Shown: one piece after another, positions 1-11,717 of the stretch
How positions within the stretch are numbered: position 1 is the first letter of the stretch
Layout: every line of letters starts with the position of its first letter
Assembly (NCBI GenBank): GCA_021014325.1
Contig: CM037475.1
Coordinates: 5,735,001 to 5,799,000, forward strand
Reading direction: 5' to 3'
Source of the DNA: Plazaster borealis
Taxonomy: Eukaryota > Echinodermata > Asteroidea > Forcipulatida > Labidiasteridae
Length of the DNA: 64,000 nt
Program-made: the position numbers and the translations under genes
The notes under the pieces: model-generated
Told to the model about the DNA's origin: nothing
Database searches by the model: none
Seen by the model: only the letters and a program-made list of their open reading frames with translations

Positions 1-87
1 GGATCATTAAGGTGAGGGCTACTGAAAGGAAAACATGTTAACAAGAAAGACTTGTTTTGCTCAACAACTTTCCTATTTTCTTTCCAG

Positions 88-1846
88 CTGAATGGCAGCT
101 CAGCAGAATCGGATAATCCGGACTTCATTGCCAATATCCAGAGTCCAGAGCAGCAAGAACTCCTAGCTGAGCATAATCCAATAAGACCACTCTATGTAGA
201 GGGCGCTTTCCACCTCTGGCTCCGGAGCACCAAGATGACGTACTATGTGCTGCGAGGTGACCCATATGCATTAGACGAGGAGGAAACGAAAATGGAAGGT
301 GGGTCTTTAGTTGCAGTTTTAAAACACTTGCCAAGTTTGTGATTGTACATCTGTACTTGTCAGGACTCGCCCTTAACACTAGACTGGCAAACAATGTCTA
401 GTAGAAACTACTATGGGTCAGTAAACTTGCCCTGTGAGCTACTAAAAAAACTATGCAACCTACTGTTTATAATGCTCAATATTTCTTCCTCGTCAGTTGT
501 GAAGAATACATTTTTAAAAATGTGATTTATTTTTGAGTGTGTGAATGTAACTTCATTTGACCACTAAAATTGTTGTGACTGCTACCATTTTAATACATCA
601 GGAAGATTCATTTATGACAATACTGTACATGTTTAAAATATGGGTTACCAAAACTTTTCAGGGGCAAGTAAAAAATACTATTTATTAGCCAGGTGGGCTA
701 CTTTAAAAAATAAGTTAACTATTTTGTCAATAACTTTGTTCGGAGGTGCTAGTCAGAAGCCATTCAACCTGTAACTGCCGTTTACGATACAACCTGGGAA
801 GGGGCAGAAACATCGGTACACGTCATTGAATTTCTGGGCTCACCCATTACACAAGCCTTGCATACATTGTCTAGTAAAAACTGCTATAGGCTAGTAAACA
901 CAACTCGTCAACTTGAGGGCTACTATAAAACTGTGCAAGCTACTTGGTTATAACAAAGGTACCGGTTTATAATGCTCATATTTCTCCCTTTTCAGATGTG
1001 AATAATAAATTTGAATGTGTTAATTTATTTTTGAGTGTGTGAATGTAACTTCAGTTGACCATTGAGCTGGCTGTGATCACTTCTATCAGAAAGATACATT
1101 TATGACAATACATGTTTAAAATTATGGGTTTACTTAAACTTCCTTGGGGCAAGTACAATGCACAGTTTACTGGCCCGGTGAGCTGCTTTACAAAAGGCTA
1201 ATGGGCAAGGCCTGCATAATCGTAACAGAAAGTTTTTAAACTGCTCGACAATGTATTGAATATAAAAACTGGTCCAGTTGTTTATTGTTTGTGCTAATGA
1301 GGCATGTACCTCAATATTTTTAGTCACTGGCTTGACCAGTTTTAATTTGTTACTTATCTATATGAAGTTGTAATTTTAGAATTTGTTTTAACTTTTGTTT
1401 CCACATTTTTTCTACCGTTTTTGTTCTTTTCTTATTTGGATGTCTATTCGTACTAATTTAGTTTGTCTTATTGTAAGGCGCATTTGATCATTTTTAATAG
1501 GGAAAATGCGCCAGTATAAGTTATATTTATTACTATTATTATTATTATTATTCAGTTTTATGTTTTTTTTTACCTGTTTTTTTTTAATTCATGTCCACGT
1601 TGACTTGAAATTGTTTCTGTTTCACCAGATGCACCTCAAGCACATGCAGAAGGCCCGGTATTTGCAATGTGCATGACAAACGAAAACTCACAGAAAACGC
1701 TGCAATCATGGCTTCAGAAACTACAAGAGGAAAACCCCAACCTGGCACGGATACCAGTCGTCTTCAATCTCTTTAAACTCGGCAATACGAAGGATACCAT
1801 TGAATCACTACCGACCGATGATAAACATCTACTTGGGGAAACGTGA
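88..1846 (+). CDS. C-terminal two exons of an unrecognised protein (exons 88-298 and 1629-1846)
   Basis: A polypyrimidine tract and AG end at 87; the open exon 88-298 is followed by GT at 299. After a 1330-bp intron a second acceptor (…caccag) ends at 1628 and exon 1629-1846 closes with TGA at 1844-1846. The split codon G/AT joins the two in frame, giving about 142 residues of a C-terminus. The protein part is acidic and hydrophilic, with a WLRSTKMTYYVLRGDPYAL stretch in the first exon and LQSWLQKLQEENPNLARIP in the second, and no transmembrane segment. I do not recognise the family. The gene must begin to the left of the window. No AATAAA lies in the first several hundred bases after the stop, so the 3' end is not located. 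Reading-frame continuity across the junction and the clean splice sites are the reason for calling it; function is unknown. Confidence 0.72.
387..1195. repeat. Tandemly duplicated intronic segment (387-712 and 866-1195)
   Basis: Within the intron of the first gene a segment of about 330 bp occurs twice in direct orientation. Both copies share caatgtctagta near the start, then tttataatgctca, ttgagtgtgtgaatgtaac and tttatgacaata…catgtttaaaat, and end with a ggggcaagta motif. The copies are diverged by many substitutions and small indels, so this is an old duplication. It has no coding potential. Confidence 0.7.
1474..1552 (+). repeat. 3' tail of a short retroposon with (ATT)n end
   Basis: A GC-cored hairpin (aaggcgcattt … aaaatgcgcc) followed by tataagt and an ATTATT microsatellite. 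The arrangement is the same as at 31086-31166 and is typical of the 3' ends of SINE/LINE families that terminate in a simple repeat. Only the tail is evident; no body was recognised upstream. Confidence 0.5.
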
Positions 1847-2204
1847 TACGAGTCAGAGACAGTTGTAAGCATCTTATTTAATTTGCACGGAAGAGATCTT
1901 GGTTCTGTTTCCACAAGGCTGCTAAGCAGGAAAAATGTAATGGTTAACACATTTACTTGCAAACTATAAACAGGTAACCAGTCAAAAACAATCCACATGA
2001 CATGAAAATATGGCTGTTTAACTGTTTTTCCTCAGCAAACTTGTTTGTGCTTAGCAGCTCTGTGACACCCCCCCCCACCACCCCAATCGATAAAGGGGAT
2101 CTTGAATACTTTGCTTGAACCCCAAGTTCGGTATTGTTTAAGCAGAATCAAAGACAAAAAAGGGTGGAAAGTTTATCTTTTAAACTGTTTGATTTTAAAC
2201 TGTT

Positions 2205-2418
2205 TGACAGGTTGTTAAATGTTTGTCCCGGTGATAGAGTAATAGTTCTCTCGCGAGACTGTCTGGGGAGACTGCTCTCGCAAAACTACTGCTCCAGCGT
2301 GTTGCTGCTGGCTCCCGACTAAAAGCCACAGTCGCAAGAGCAGTAGTTTCGCGGGAGCCAGCAGTCCCGCGAGAACTTCACCAGTGTCCCGTGACAAATG
2401 CTTAATGTTGTCTACAAG
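2205..2418. mobile_element. Foldback element, family P (diverged copy)
   Basis: The ends are inverted copies of gttaaatgtttgtcccggtg, and the interior repeats CGCGAGA/CTGCTCTCGC words on both strands so that the whole segment folds on itself. The same termini and interior words occur in the better preserved copy at 45224-45511. Non-coding. Confidence 0.6.
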
Positions 2419-2627
2419 AAACTAACAGGAAACTAGAATTTACTGTACCTTCTTGAAGTAAACTCACATTTGAGAATTGAAGTGTGCCATCTCTCTGATG
2501 GCAAATTTGGGTAAACCGTTGGCTAGCATATGTTGGCTGTACAGTGCATTTAAACACAGCCTTTTGGTTTATTATTGAAACCAGAGTTTTTGCTTTGGCT
2601 TATGTTAAAAGGCTCTTCCATTGACTT

Positions 2628-2886
2628 AAGGGGCCGTTTTCATAAAGCCATTTTCTTCTTAGTCAAGAAGAAAATTGTGCAGAAGCAAAAGTGTATTTCA
2701 TATTAAACAATTAAGATTTGGCAGGGTGAGGGCATGTCGACAATGGATTTGCACTGTTGCGTCACTCATCTCAGAACCGCCAGCAAGTTATCATGCCACT
2801 TGCTTTGCTAACGGTAAGCAGTGGTTATGAAAGAAAAACTGCTCTGTAAGCAGGAAATGTCTGCCTACAGGCTTTTGAAATTGGCC
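2628..2886. mobile_element. Short TIR-like element with GGGGCC…GGCCC ends
   Basis: It begins ggggccgttttcataaagcc and ends ggcttttgaaattggccct, with AAGCAGaaa words inside. The ends resemble the gggcccaatttcat type of element seen at 47285-47460 and 47684-47813. The arms are short and diverged, so the boundaries are approximate. Confidence 0.4.
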
Positions 2887-2889
2887 CTA

Positions 2890-3960
2890 TAGCAATGAGC
2901 CTTTAAATACTTGGATTCATAATAGTGGAGGGAAAGTAAGGCAGACCAAAAGCCAGACCCAAAGCTAATGAAGTCAATGCACAACGTTTATCCAGACCAT
3001 GTAATGTTATAGCCCACTTACCAGGCCTGTGATCTGTCGGGAATTTGTGTAATTTGTCAGAATTTTTGCGTTGATCTCCATTAACCTTTGATTTTCTAAA
3101 AGGAGGTGAAGTTGCCATTAAGGAAAGTACAGACATAGCTCTTATGTGTCAAACCTATTTATATCCTCTATTTAGGGGCCATCCAAAGTTTTTAAGAATT
3201 TCAAGGTCATTTTCAAGGTCGTTGAGCATCTTCAAGAAAGTACAACTCAAGAGCAATTCAATTTAAAAGCGAGTGAATTGTCTTTCTTAAAATCGGTACA
3301 AATCTATTTTTCAATGTGATTGCCAGAGAGACAATTTTGGTTACTCTTTTTTTTGATTAAATGTGTGATTTTAAGACAGAAATATCAAGATTTGTATACT
3401 CCTTTTAAAGCTGTATGTCTTCTCTGACCACTCTCCACCCTCTACCCCGTTGTACGACCCCTAAAACATAACCTGAAGTTTTGGATTTTCATTTTGTAGA
3501 TCGAGAGGAGACGGCCACACATTTTCAGGATTTTTCATTTCTGTCCAATCACACCTCAGACTTACACACCCTTTTCACACTAAAATAACAATGCGAGGAA
3601 TAAATGCAAAATGGATTTTAAAATGTGGGTTTTTTTTACTTTCAGATGTTTTATTGACTTGCGTACCATACTTTTATTCTGAGACATTTATTTTAATCCT
3701 TGATCATAAACATATCAAAATATAAATATAGATTTTGTGTTCAAAATAAAACAAATAGAATATTTTAAAACACATATCAGTCAGCATTTTGTATTCACTT
3801 TGTGCAGTTAAATGGTAGGGCAATGGAGTCGGAAAGGCAGGCAAAACATTGATTCTTTCACAGGAATAATGAAATGGTTGGAATTGTATATTCACATAGT
3901 ATTAAAATTTTAACAGTTGCCAATTTTAACTTTTTTTTGTTGAACTTTTATTATTGATGC
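2890..3960. other. AT-rich intergenic DNA, nothing recognised
   Basis: I see no splice-bounded coding segment, no inverted repeat and no tandem repeat of note. The short open frames here are what random AT-rich DNA gives. Confidence 0.5.
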
Positions 3961-3966
3961 CCATAA

Positions 3967-4308
3967 AGGCAGGGTATACTTTTGGTAATTGTCAAAGACC
4001 ATCCTCACTTGGTGTATCCCAACATATGCATACAATTGGGCTCAATTAGTCATCACAGTTGCAAGAAAATAATTAAAGACAAAGTTACCCTTGTTGCATA
4101 GAATTGTGCTTTCAGATGCCCGAAAAAGGATTCAGTCTCAGATTTAAATTTATGTGAAAAATTACCTCTTTCTCTAAAACTACATTACCTCAAAGGGTGT
4201 CGTTTCTAACGATGTTTTTATAGTACCAACAGCTCTCAAGTGCTCTTTACCAAGTAAGCTTTTATGGTCATTAATTTCTGGAATAATTACCAAAGGTATA
4301 CCCTCCCT
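3967..4308. mobile_element. TTAA-class MITE, family B (copy 1)
   Basis: It starts AGGCAGGGTATACTTTTGG and ends with the inverse, …accaaaggtataccctccct, followed by TTAA. The interior carries the family signatures cttggtgtatcccaacat, tttcagatgcc, acctctttctc and caacagctct, which recur at 12535-12880, 20474-20815, 28126-28356 and 61201-61567. Non-coding, about 340 bp. Confidence 0.8.
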
Positions 4309-4375
4309 TTAAACTTCACAGCTGTATTTTCAGATTTCTGATGGGTTGAATTAATTCACAGGTTGGTTACTAACA

Positions 4376-4758
4376 ACCAGTCAGCCTCTACACAGTTTCG
4401 CTACCATGGGCAGCGCGCCGTATCGATACCTCTTGTCACTTAAACCCCTGGAAGGGAAACACTGAAAAGCAATGCTGATTGGCTAACCATAAGTGACTGC
4501 TCTTTTGGCGCACGCTTGTTAACAACTTTTGAGTGCTTGTAGGGCACTCAGTAGGCCTACGCACGTGTCAAAATGCAAGTTTACGCAATCCACTTTAAAT
4601 GAATCATGTTTTTACATGGTCACCCTAGACTGCATACAGTTAGACATGTCACAAGATCAAGTAAGAGTGAGAGGGGACCAGTTGTTTTATGACTTGATGC
4701 GTCTTTTCATCGTGTGCTCTGCGCACGTCTCTAACACAGAATGGATCAACCACAGGAC
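4376..4758. repeat. Interspersed repeat, family R (copy 1, uninterrupted)
   Basis: It shares ctaccatgggcagcgc, gctgattggctaac, gtgtcaaaatgcaagt, aatgaatcatgttttt and a tail ending cacag with 47231-47888 in the same order and orientation. Copy 2 is interrupted by two other elements, so copy 1 shows the undisturbed structure. Class unknown; no clear TIR or LTR. Confidence 0.7.
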
Positions 4759-4759
4759 T

Positions 4760-5505
4760 ACATAAGTTTTTTTGCGGAGAGACCGCAGGTTATGGATCCA
4801 GCATAGTTGCAGTGTGAAATTATAAAGAAAAAAACCCCAGAGAAAACGAGTAAAAGTGAAGAAAATGAGCAATAAGGAGTTGCTCATGACAGTTCATTTA
4901 CGGAATAAAATAATAAAGAGAGGAGACGTTGACAGATTATCTCCAAGATTATAAATCCTCTTTTGAAGTGGATGTTTGCATCATCATCAGCTTAGTGAAG
5001 TTTATCAACATTGTTTTTGGTAAAAGAGAGATAACCACAAAAATAAGAGAAAAGAAAAACAGAATAAAGTAACTTAAAAGCAAAGCAGCACCTTGAAAAT
5101 ATCGTGTACATGAGCTAACGAAGCTCAGCAGACGAGATAGTAAGCAAATCAATGACGTCACGTAAAATTGGCGGCAAGTACAAATTCAAGAAAGGGATGC
5201 GTGGCGTAGATAAATTCACCGGGGGCGCCCGCCCCAGAACAACAAGTAAAGCATTCAGTGCAAGTCAAATATAATTGGGAAGCATACTATATTCACCGCA
5301 CAAAGAGAGAATGAGCAAACGAAGAAACGACGAATCCGGCTGGGGGAAAAGGAAAGTAAAAGAAATGTATGACTGCTCACGATGCAGCAAATAATTTGAG
5401 AAGTCTGGTTACTTAAAGAGGGCAGCAACACCAGTCACGCCACGACCGCCCCCCCCCCCGGGCCGCCGCGGCAGCAGGCCCGCATTCACCCTGGCCCTAT
5501 CATCG
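4760..5505. other. Intergenic DNA with a C-tract, nothing coding recognised
   Basis: It holds a run of C at about 5447-5459 followed by a GC-rich patch (gggccgccgcggc). No supported gene. Confidence 0.4.
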
Positions 5506-6205
5506 CCGGTGTCCAAGGAAATCTGTCCCCCGGAGATTCTGTCCCCATACGGGAAATTAACATTGGCTGGAGGAGGATGATTCAAAAGAGGGCGCTATCA
5601 AAAGGTAAACTGGTAAGGGCGCACCACTCTAAATAATCTCCCATAGGAACCAATGCTAAATGATAATTATTCAAAAATACTCAAAAAATCGTGTAAGTCT
5701 CTCAGCCTCTTTAAAACCAATCAGACATATTTCCAGACAACTAAACTTCAGAATTCTTTTCAATTTTTGTCAGGTCAACCGTTTGGAATTTTTGCTAACT
5801 ACCCCAGAAGAAAAAAACACGAATTGTTTTGTTTTTTCCAAAACCGACTTGCTGCCAGTTTTCGTTAAGCACTTCTCCACTTCCCCGGTCATATAGGGCC
5901 AACTTTAACGCCAAAATTTATCAAGTCTCCTCAAAAGTTGAAGCACAGAACCCCCAGGTTGTGATAGATTCTTATATTTACACAAACTATTAATTGCATG
6001 ACCCCCAAAACGTTATAATTAAAAAAAGGTTGTGGGGTTTACAAATTATGATCATAGCTTGGCGCATGAATTCTGGCTTATTTTGTGTGGTTTACCTACA
6101 AACTACTTTTGATAGCGCCCTCTTTTGAATCATCCTCCTCCAGCCAATGTTAATTTCCCGTATGGGGGGACAGAATCTCCGGGGGACAGATTTCCCCGGT
6201 GTCAC
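5506..6205. mobile_element. TIR element, family S (copy 1, about 700 bp)
   Basis: The left arm of about 100 bp starts GGAAATCTGTCCCCCGGAG and continues through gggaaattaacattggctgg and gagggcgctatcaaaag. The right arm (about 6100-6195) is its reverse complement and ends at agatttcc. The interior has no significant reading frame. A short copy (11346-11522) and a degenerate one (18104-18205) exist, so this is a dispersed non-autonomous family. CCGGTGTC lies outside both arms in the same orientation; compared with copy 2 it is partly element-derived, so it is not a secure target-site duplication. Confidence 0.75.
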
Positions 6206-6208
6206 GGT

Positions 6209-6343
6209 CTCAGCTATCTGGCGTGCTCAGCTATCTGGGTGACGTAGCCGGGCATTTCAGTACGTTGTAGACACGGCCTCGGTTACCTGGCGTGCTCAGC
6301 TATCCAGGTGACGTAGCCGGGCATTTCAGCGCGCTGTAAAGTC
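6209..6343. repeat. Two-copy direct repeat, about 67 bp units
   Basis: The units at 6209-6275 and 6276-6343 both contain tggcgtgctcagctatc and gtgacgtagccgggcattt. They lie directly right of element S1 in a CpG-rich stretch. Confidence 0.7.
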
Positions 6344-6361
6344 GTCGTCTCCTGTACGCGT

Positions 6362-6523
6362 TTAATTTTTGGATTGGCAACAAATGACCCTCTTCTGAAC
6401 CTCTGTCAACCCTTCTGCATATGTCCCGCTGTTTAAATAGTGAATGATACTCTTGCTCTTCTCACAAAATTCTCTGAAACGATCCACACATTCACCGCTC
6501 GTACTTCTGCTCATGGACGCCGC
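6362..6523 (-). CDS. Possible small ORF or first exon, unrecognised
   Basis: From a methionine at about 6523 the minus strand encodes 54 residues with a plausible helical stretch (RFREFCEKSKSIIHYLNSG). It lies in a CpG-rich patch head-to-head with a + strand ORF at 6674-7042. The composition is more protein-like than that of most frames here, but there is no recognisable family and no convincing splice donor. It could equally be a chance frame or an old exon. Confidence 0.2.
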   Translation of the reverse strand, partial: AASMSRSTSGECVDRFREFCEKSKSIIHYLNSGTYAEGLTEVQKRVICCQSKN

Positions 6524-6673
6524 CATGACAGCTACCTCTCCGCCGGAGAGTAGTACATGTATGGCAACATGACTCAGCACGGCACTAAAATGGACTACTT
6601 TCGCTTGCTGTGCGCAGACATGGCATGACGTAATGCTACCGTATTTGGTCACCCGGATAGCTGAGCACGACGG

Positions 6674-7042
6674 ATGGCTGAGACCGCGACACCGGGACAC
6701 TGGTGCTGGGTCCGCACAACACCACCACCACCTCTATCGGACAGGACCACCACAGAGTGCGGCATGCGCCGAGGTACAGAGGGTGAGAGCAGAGGTGATA
6801 TAACTGAGAATCGTCCCAGGACCGTAGAGCACGAACTGGGACATGGCATAATTCGGCAGGTGACCGAGACTGCAAAGTTTCCAGACGGTCAGGAGTATTC
6901 CGTCAGATTCAACGAATATCTACTCCCGGCAAATACTCCCTCTGGTCGGCCCCAGTGTGGCAGACCGGATACGCACGCCAAGCAGCCGATCAAGTGCCGA
7001 ACCCCACCATCTTTTCACAACAGGAACAATGAACAATCATAA
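6674..7042 (+). CDS. Possible 122-residue ORF, unrecognised
   Basis: An ATG-to-stop frame of 122 codons in CpG-rich DNA, diverging from the minus-strand frame above. The residues include ETAKFPDGQEYSVRFNEYLL, which is low in simple repeats, but the rest is rich in T/P/R as expected of a chance frame. No domain, signal or splice support is visible. Listed only because it is the longest non-repeat frame of the first 15 kb. Confidence 0.15.
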   Translation: MAETATPGHWCWVRTTPPPPLSDRTTTECGMRRGTEGESRGDITENRPRTVEHELGHGIIRQVTETAKFPDGQEYSVRFNEYLLPANTPSGRPQCGRPDTHAKQPIKCRTPPSFHNRNNEQS

Positions 7043-8689
7043 CTTTTTGGGCCTCATTAGAATAATTGTAGACAGCTTAATTTAAGGGGGAGTATACATG
7101 TAAAGATGCCGACCAACCTGGATGAATGTAAGTCATATTATTTTGCTGAAAATTGGTAAGTTATTCGATTTTGTTTTGCCTAAAATCATGGCTACGTTTT
7201 TACGACAACGTTGCTGTTGATCAGATGTATACATCATGTGATCAACACTGCATGTAAACATAGTCAGACGTTAAAACATACCGTCTAATGTACGTGTGCT
7301 TTCTTCCCGAAATTAGCATCTTTAAATGATCATTTAGAGAATTCAAGAATTAGTGTATAATGTTAAATATAAAACTGTACGAGAAGCAGACGATTTGTAA
7401 AGTTTTGCTTCTCAAAATTGCCGCCCTAGATGTTTAACTATTTATGACTGACCCAGATGGCTGTATGTAAATTAGATAATGATTCTGCAGAATTTGGCTC
7501 TTTGATTGGTCAAAGCTAAAACTTCGGTGACCCAGTCCGTGTATTTCCATGGTGCACGGCCACATACTACTTACTAGTGATGCATATTATTAGGCTGAAC
7601 GAGTGAACGTGAAATTAAACAAGATGGTGGTCCTCCAATTAACATTTTACAGATGACTTAGATGTTATACTTTCAGGCTTATTTCCAGGCAAAGGCACAG
7701 TTAAAGTGGAGTGTAAAAAGGTAAATAATATTTCTTATAAAGAAGAAGAAAGAAACAGAGTCGATCACTCGTATTAATGGAAGAATGTTGTGGTTTTAAT
7801 GAAGGCCTATAGCTGGGCCTACCTTTTAAATGAACAAATGTATCAACTGAACTGAATATGCTGTCTGGGGTCTAAATTGTTGAAAGTACTGTGGTGAATA
7901 CCGAATAGTGTGTTGTATTTAATTATTTTAAAAGCGCTCTCTCTCTACTTATTGTACAGATATCAGTGTTAAATATGTGAAATTTTGATTGCAAGAAGTG
8001 TAAATACATGTACAGCAGGCCTGTCACTTTTTAGTGATTAAGTTAAATGGAAGAATCAGATTATCTTAAAGTAGAATTTGATGGTTGGAATTGGATGCAA
8101 TGTTTATTAATTTTAGGGAAGAAAGATAGCTTCCATTATAAGAGAAATTTTGCTGAGTTTGTGTTTATAGCTGTATATACAATACAATTTATCCTTAAAT
8201 GCAAGAATTAATTCTTTTTGTTTTTAAAAGATCACAACAAAGCTATTTTCGCAATGTGATTTTATACTGTGACCGACCGACTTATTCAAATTACTTGCAT
8301 CGATTCGCATCTGAATACTGCACGCAATGAACCGTGGGACTCGACCATGTGTAGCGGGTTGCTCGTGCCCCGTGTGGTGTGAGGGGGCCATTCCTGCTGC
8401 ACGAGCCACGGCGACAAGAGCTAAACCTATTCGTTCTCTTGGTTCAATTCAAATTTTGTGGTTCATTTTGTTGAAGTAATTGTAACCAACTCTAGCTTCG
8501 TTACAACAACTGTTCTCGACATTTTGGGTGAGTGTCTTGTGTTATTTGTGGGAAGTTATTTGCAGTAAAAGAATTGGGTTATCGTTCACCCCAAAATAGA
8601 AATTTGCTAGACATGACTCGCAGAGATAAGAAATGATTCGTATAGTCTTACATGTACCCTGGGCTTACCTGTGTAGTGTATCGTATTAA
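7043..8689. other. AT-rich intergenic DNA, nothing recognised
   Basis: No gene, TIR pair or tandem repeat that I can support. Confidence 0.4.
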
Positions 8690-8918
8690 AGGGACACGTT
8701 GCCTTGGATCGGGCGAGTTGGTCTATCAAAAGCATCTGTAACCGTTTTTTATAAAATGCATATGGTTAGAAAGATGTTTTAAAAGTAGAATACAATGATC
8801 CACACAAATATGTCTCGAAATCGCGTGGTTTTCCTTTTACATCGTGAACAAACACGGTCGGCCATTTTGTGGAGTCAACATTTTGACCAACTCGTCCGAT
8901 CCAAGGCAACGTGTCCCT
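8690..8918. mobile_element. TTAA-class MITE, family A (internally deleted copy)
   Basis: AGGGACACGTTGCC … GGCAACGTGTCCCT, flanked on both sides by TTAA (8686-8689 and 8919-8922). The left arm runs through gcatatggttagaaagatg and cggtcggccattttgtggag; most of the right arm is missing compared with the 380-bp copies at 13091-13474 and 44115-44494. Confidence 0.88.
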
Positions 8919-9046
8919 TTAAATTGTAGTAAGTGAGAGGGTTGCAGGCTACAAATGTATTTGAAGGCTATTCCCAAATTCTTTGTGTAAGACAGTAAGC
9001 CTATACTTTGTGCGGCCGCCAGTTTGGAACACGTGCAACGATTTAA

Positions 9047-9925
9047 AGGGACACGCTGCCTTCGGGTTGGGCGCTGTTGGGCGCTTTTGGGCTATAACAA
9101 GCGTTTGATGTATAATAAACACGGTCGGAAAGATGTTTAAAAAGTAGAATATAATTATCCACACAAACGTGCCTTAGAAATGCTTCGCTTTTGCTCACTT
9201 TCGCGAAACAAAACGCTCCGCCATTTATGGGAGTCAAGATTTTGACTCCCATAAATGGCGGACAAATTCTATTAGTCTTATTTCCAGTCGCAGCTGTTGA
9301 ACTACGACTGAGCAATTATTTTATTAAAAATGTTACGATTACCATCTGTTTATTGTATTCCAATAAATATCCAACACCGAGCTGAATCTAGCACAGTATT
9401 GGGCCCGATATAGCCAGCCGGCGATTAGAACACATGCAGTACAGGGAGGTGAACCACATGTGATAGTTTGTCTCCTCCCTGTACTGCATGTGTTCTAATA
9501 TTCTGAATATGCGGCTGGCCGTTCCGCAAATACCTGGCTGGATATTTTGGACCCAATACTGAGCTAGCTTTAGCTCGGTTTACAAGTTGCGAGCGAGGTA
9601 GAAAATGAGATTATTACCCGGTTTTCATCTGACCATAGAGCAAGGAGATCTGACTGGTTTACCAGGCCACTGACTACGGCACTAGCGTAACGACTGTTCG
9701 TCGCGCATTTTGCCTATTACATGGACGGTGGTATTTACGGCTGGAAATACGTATACGTTTCGCGGGGCAGATCTCGGGGTCAGATGGCAATGTTTGGGTT
9801 TTTTTAATCACCATTCACTAATTATAACACATTAAAGGCATGTTATTGCACGAACAACTCTTAATAAGGATATGGAACACTTCCAAACAGCAAAATTTCT
9901 TGAGATTTTAAGGCAACGTGTTCCT
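9047..9925. mobile_element. Diverged family A-like foldback with an internal palindrome
   Basis: The left end AGGGACACGCTGCC follows TTAA (9043-9046); a matching end, aaggcaacgtgttcct followed by TTAA, occurs at 9925. The left arm leads into a perfect palindrome around 9216-9262 (ccgccatttatgggagtcaa and its inverse). Between 9387 and 9567 lies a second palindrome with cagtattgggccc ends and a core of acatgcagtacagggagg and its inverse, probably a nested insertion. That the two outer ends belong to one element is an inference. Confidence 0.55.
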
Positions 9926-10800
9926 TTAAATTGCACGGTCTCTGAAGTTTTATTTCAATTATAAGTTTCAATTCAAATCCAGGACTGCGTCCTAAGAACT
10001 TTTAAATACATTTTCATTATTCATTCAGTCATAGTGTTGTGTATTTATTGATTTGCAGCTTGGTATTTGATTCGACAATATTTCCACCACTCTTATAGAG
10101 GAAGGTGTGGATCATCAAACAAAAGGTGCGGGCTAGATGTTTCATATGGACTAAAGACCACCTTAATTATTTATTACAGTCACTTGATAGACAAAAGCTA
10201 CTCACAATAATATTTGTTCAATATTCACTCGCAAGAATATGAAATGGTGGAGTTCCACTGTATTTTAGAAACGAGAAGTTTATTCCAACTAATTAGAGGC
10301 GATTACATGCGTCAATGGAAATTATTGGTTGTGCTTTGAACAAATAAGTGCTTTCTGTCGAACTTGAATTCGTCGTCATGTTACGTAAGGGTTTCAGTAA
10401 CAAACTTTGTTCTTATCCTTATAGGTGTTGTTTTGACCCCCATCAATTTACGTGTAGCCTAAACTTAACTTAATTTAAGTGAACTTTGTTCGATCTTTAT
10501 TTTGCTTTAAATTTGGAACTTCTTATAACAAAGGGAGGCAAATTATGCCCTCCGTCACTTTTGTTTCTCATCATTGTTGTGATTTTGACTTTATTTAGTA
10601 CATATTGTTTTGGATGTAATAAACCACCTCAGATTCAAACAAACTTGGAATCGTTTCTCTTTCCAATTTCTTCCGCATTTTTAGCTTGGTCACAGTTCCT
10701 TTCTTTTACTTTTCCCCCTTTTTCTATTTCTTTCTTCAAATGATAGGGGGCAGCCGACCCCTGCCCGCCCGCCTTAACCCCTATGTGACGCCGCCCCTGT
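9926..10800. other. Intergenic DNA, nothing recognised
   Basis: No supported coding segment or repeat, apart from the start of the palindromic unit that follows. Confidence 0.4.
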
Positions 10801-11235
10801 ACAAACATTATGCGCACGCTGCATGCAGGCAACCGAAAGTGCAAGCTGACAAAACTACATCACCTCGGACCAATCATAACACAGATATGGAAAGCTTACG
10901 TCACCGCACGTTTATCCAATGAAATCATTGTATCCAATGAAATCATTGAGACTGTAAGACCATCAGGGCCTGTGTTTTATCCTTGCGGATAAAGACAGGG
11001 GACCAGTCTACCTCTGTCCTAGACTGATGGTCCCTTTTAGTTACTGCAAAGATAAAGGCAGGCACTGGTATTACAGGCCCAATGATTTCAGTGGATACAC
11101 TTGCAGTGACGTGAGCTTTCAATTTCTGTGTTATGATTGGTCTGCTCCGAAGTGACGTACTTTGTCAGCTGCTATCCAGCAGTTAACTGTACTTTTGATC
11201 GTCTGCTGCTTCGTCCGTGTGTGCATAATGGTTGT
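10801..11235. mobile_element. Foldback element J, about 435 bp
   Basis: The left arm (acaaacattatgcgcac … gctgacaaa.tac.tcac … ccaatcataacacag … atccaatgaaatcattg) is repeated inverted on the right, ending gtgtgcataatggttgt. The left arm contains a 15-bp direct doubling of tatccaatgaaatcatt. The centre (about 10978-11010) is a gataaagacaggggaccag segment, whose inverse recurs at 13070, 15245 and 27585. Confidence 0.75.
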
Positions 11236-11345
11236 TATGTATGTATGTATTATGTTTTATTCACAATGTAATTTGTACACGTAGGCCTACTACGAATCTC
11301 CGTCCATGTGAATAAGGATGCGAGGTCAAAGGTACATCTGGCAGG

Positions 11346-11522
11346 CCGGTGTGGCAGGAGATTCTGTCCCCCCGGAGATTCTGCCCCCCCCCCCCCCATA
11401 CGGCGAACTGTGTACAAACTACTTTTGATAGCGCCCTCTTTTGAATCATCCTCCTCCAGCCCATGTTAATTTCCCGTATGGGGACAAAATCTCCGGGGGG
11501 ACAGATTTCCCTGGGACACCGG
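11346..11522. mobile_element. Family S element (copy 2, 177 bp)
   Basis: Same termini as 5506-6205 (ccggtgt…ggagattctgtcc and ggacagatttccctggga), with atagcgccctcttttgaatc and tgttaatttcccgtatgggg between. It is a deletion derivative of the longer copy and carries a C-tract. Confidence 0.75.
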
Positions 11523-11717
11523 CAAGGCCGGTATCTGGCGTTATTCACGAGCCTCAAAGTGTGACGTCAGATGTTTAGTATACCTTTGTCCCCACTTGCC
11601 TCAAAATAAGTTAAACAAATGCACAAATGAAAGGTTCGATACATTAAATACATAAAATAGCACCCCGGCTCCAAATATGTCTTTGCCTTCGGCCAGGGGC
11701 GTCAATCCGTCTTGAAA

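Noticed and set aside
5506..6205. CCGGTGTC on both sides of element S1 as a clean target-site duplication
   Set aside because: Copy 2 shows that ccggtgt belongs to the terminal repeat itself, so the flanking match is not independent evidence.
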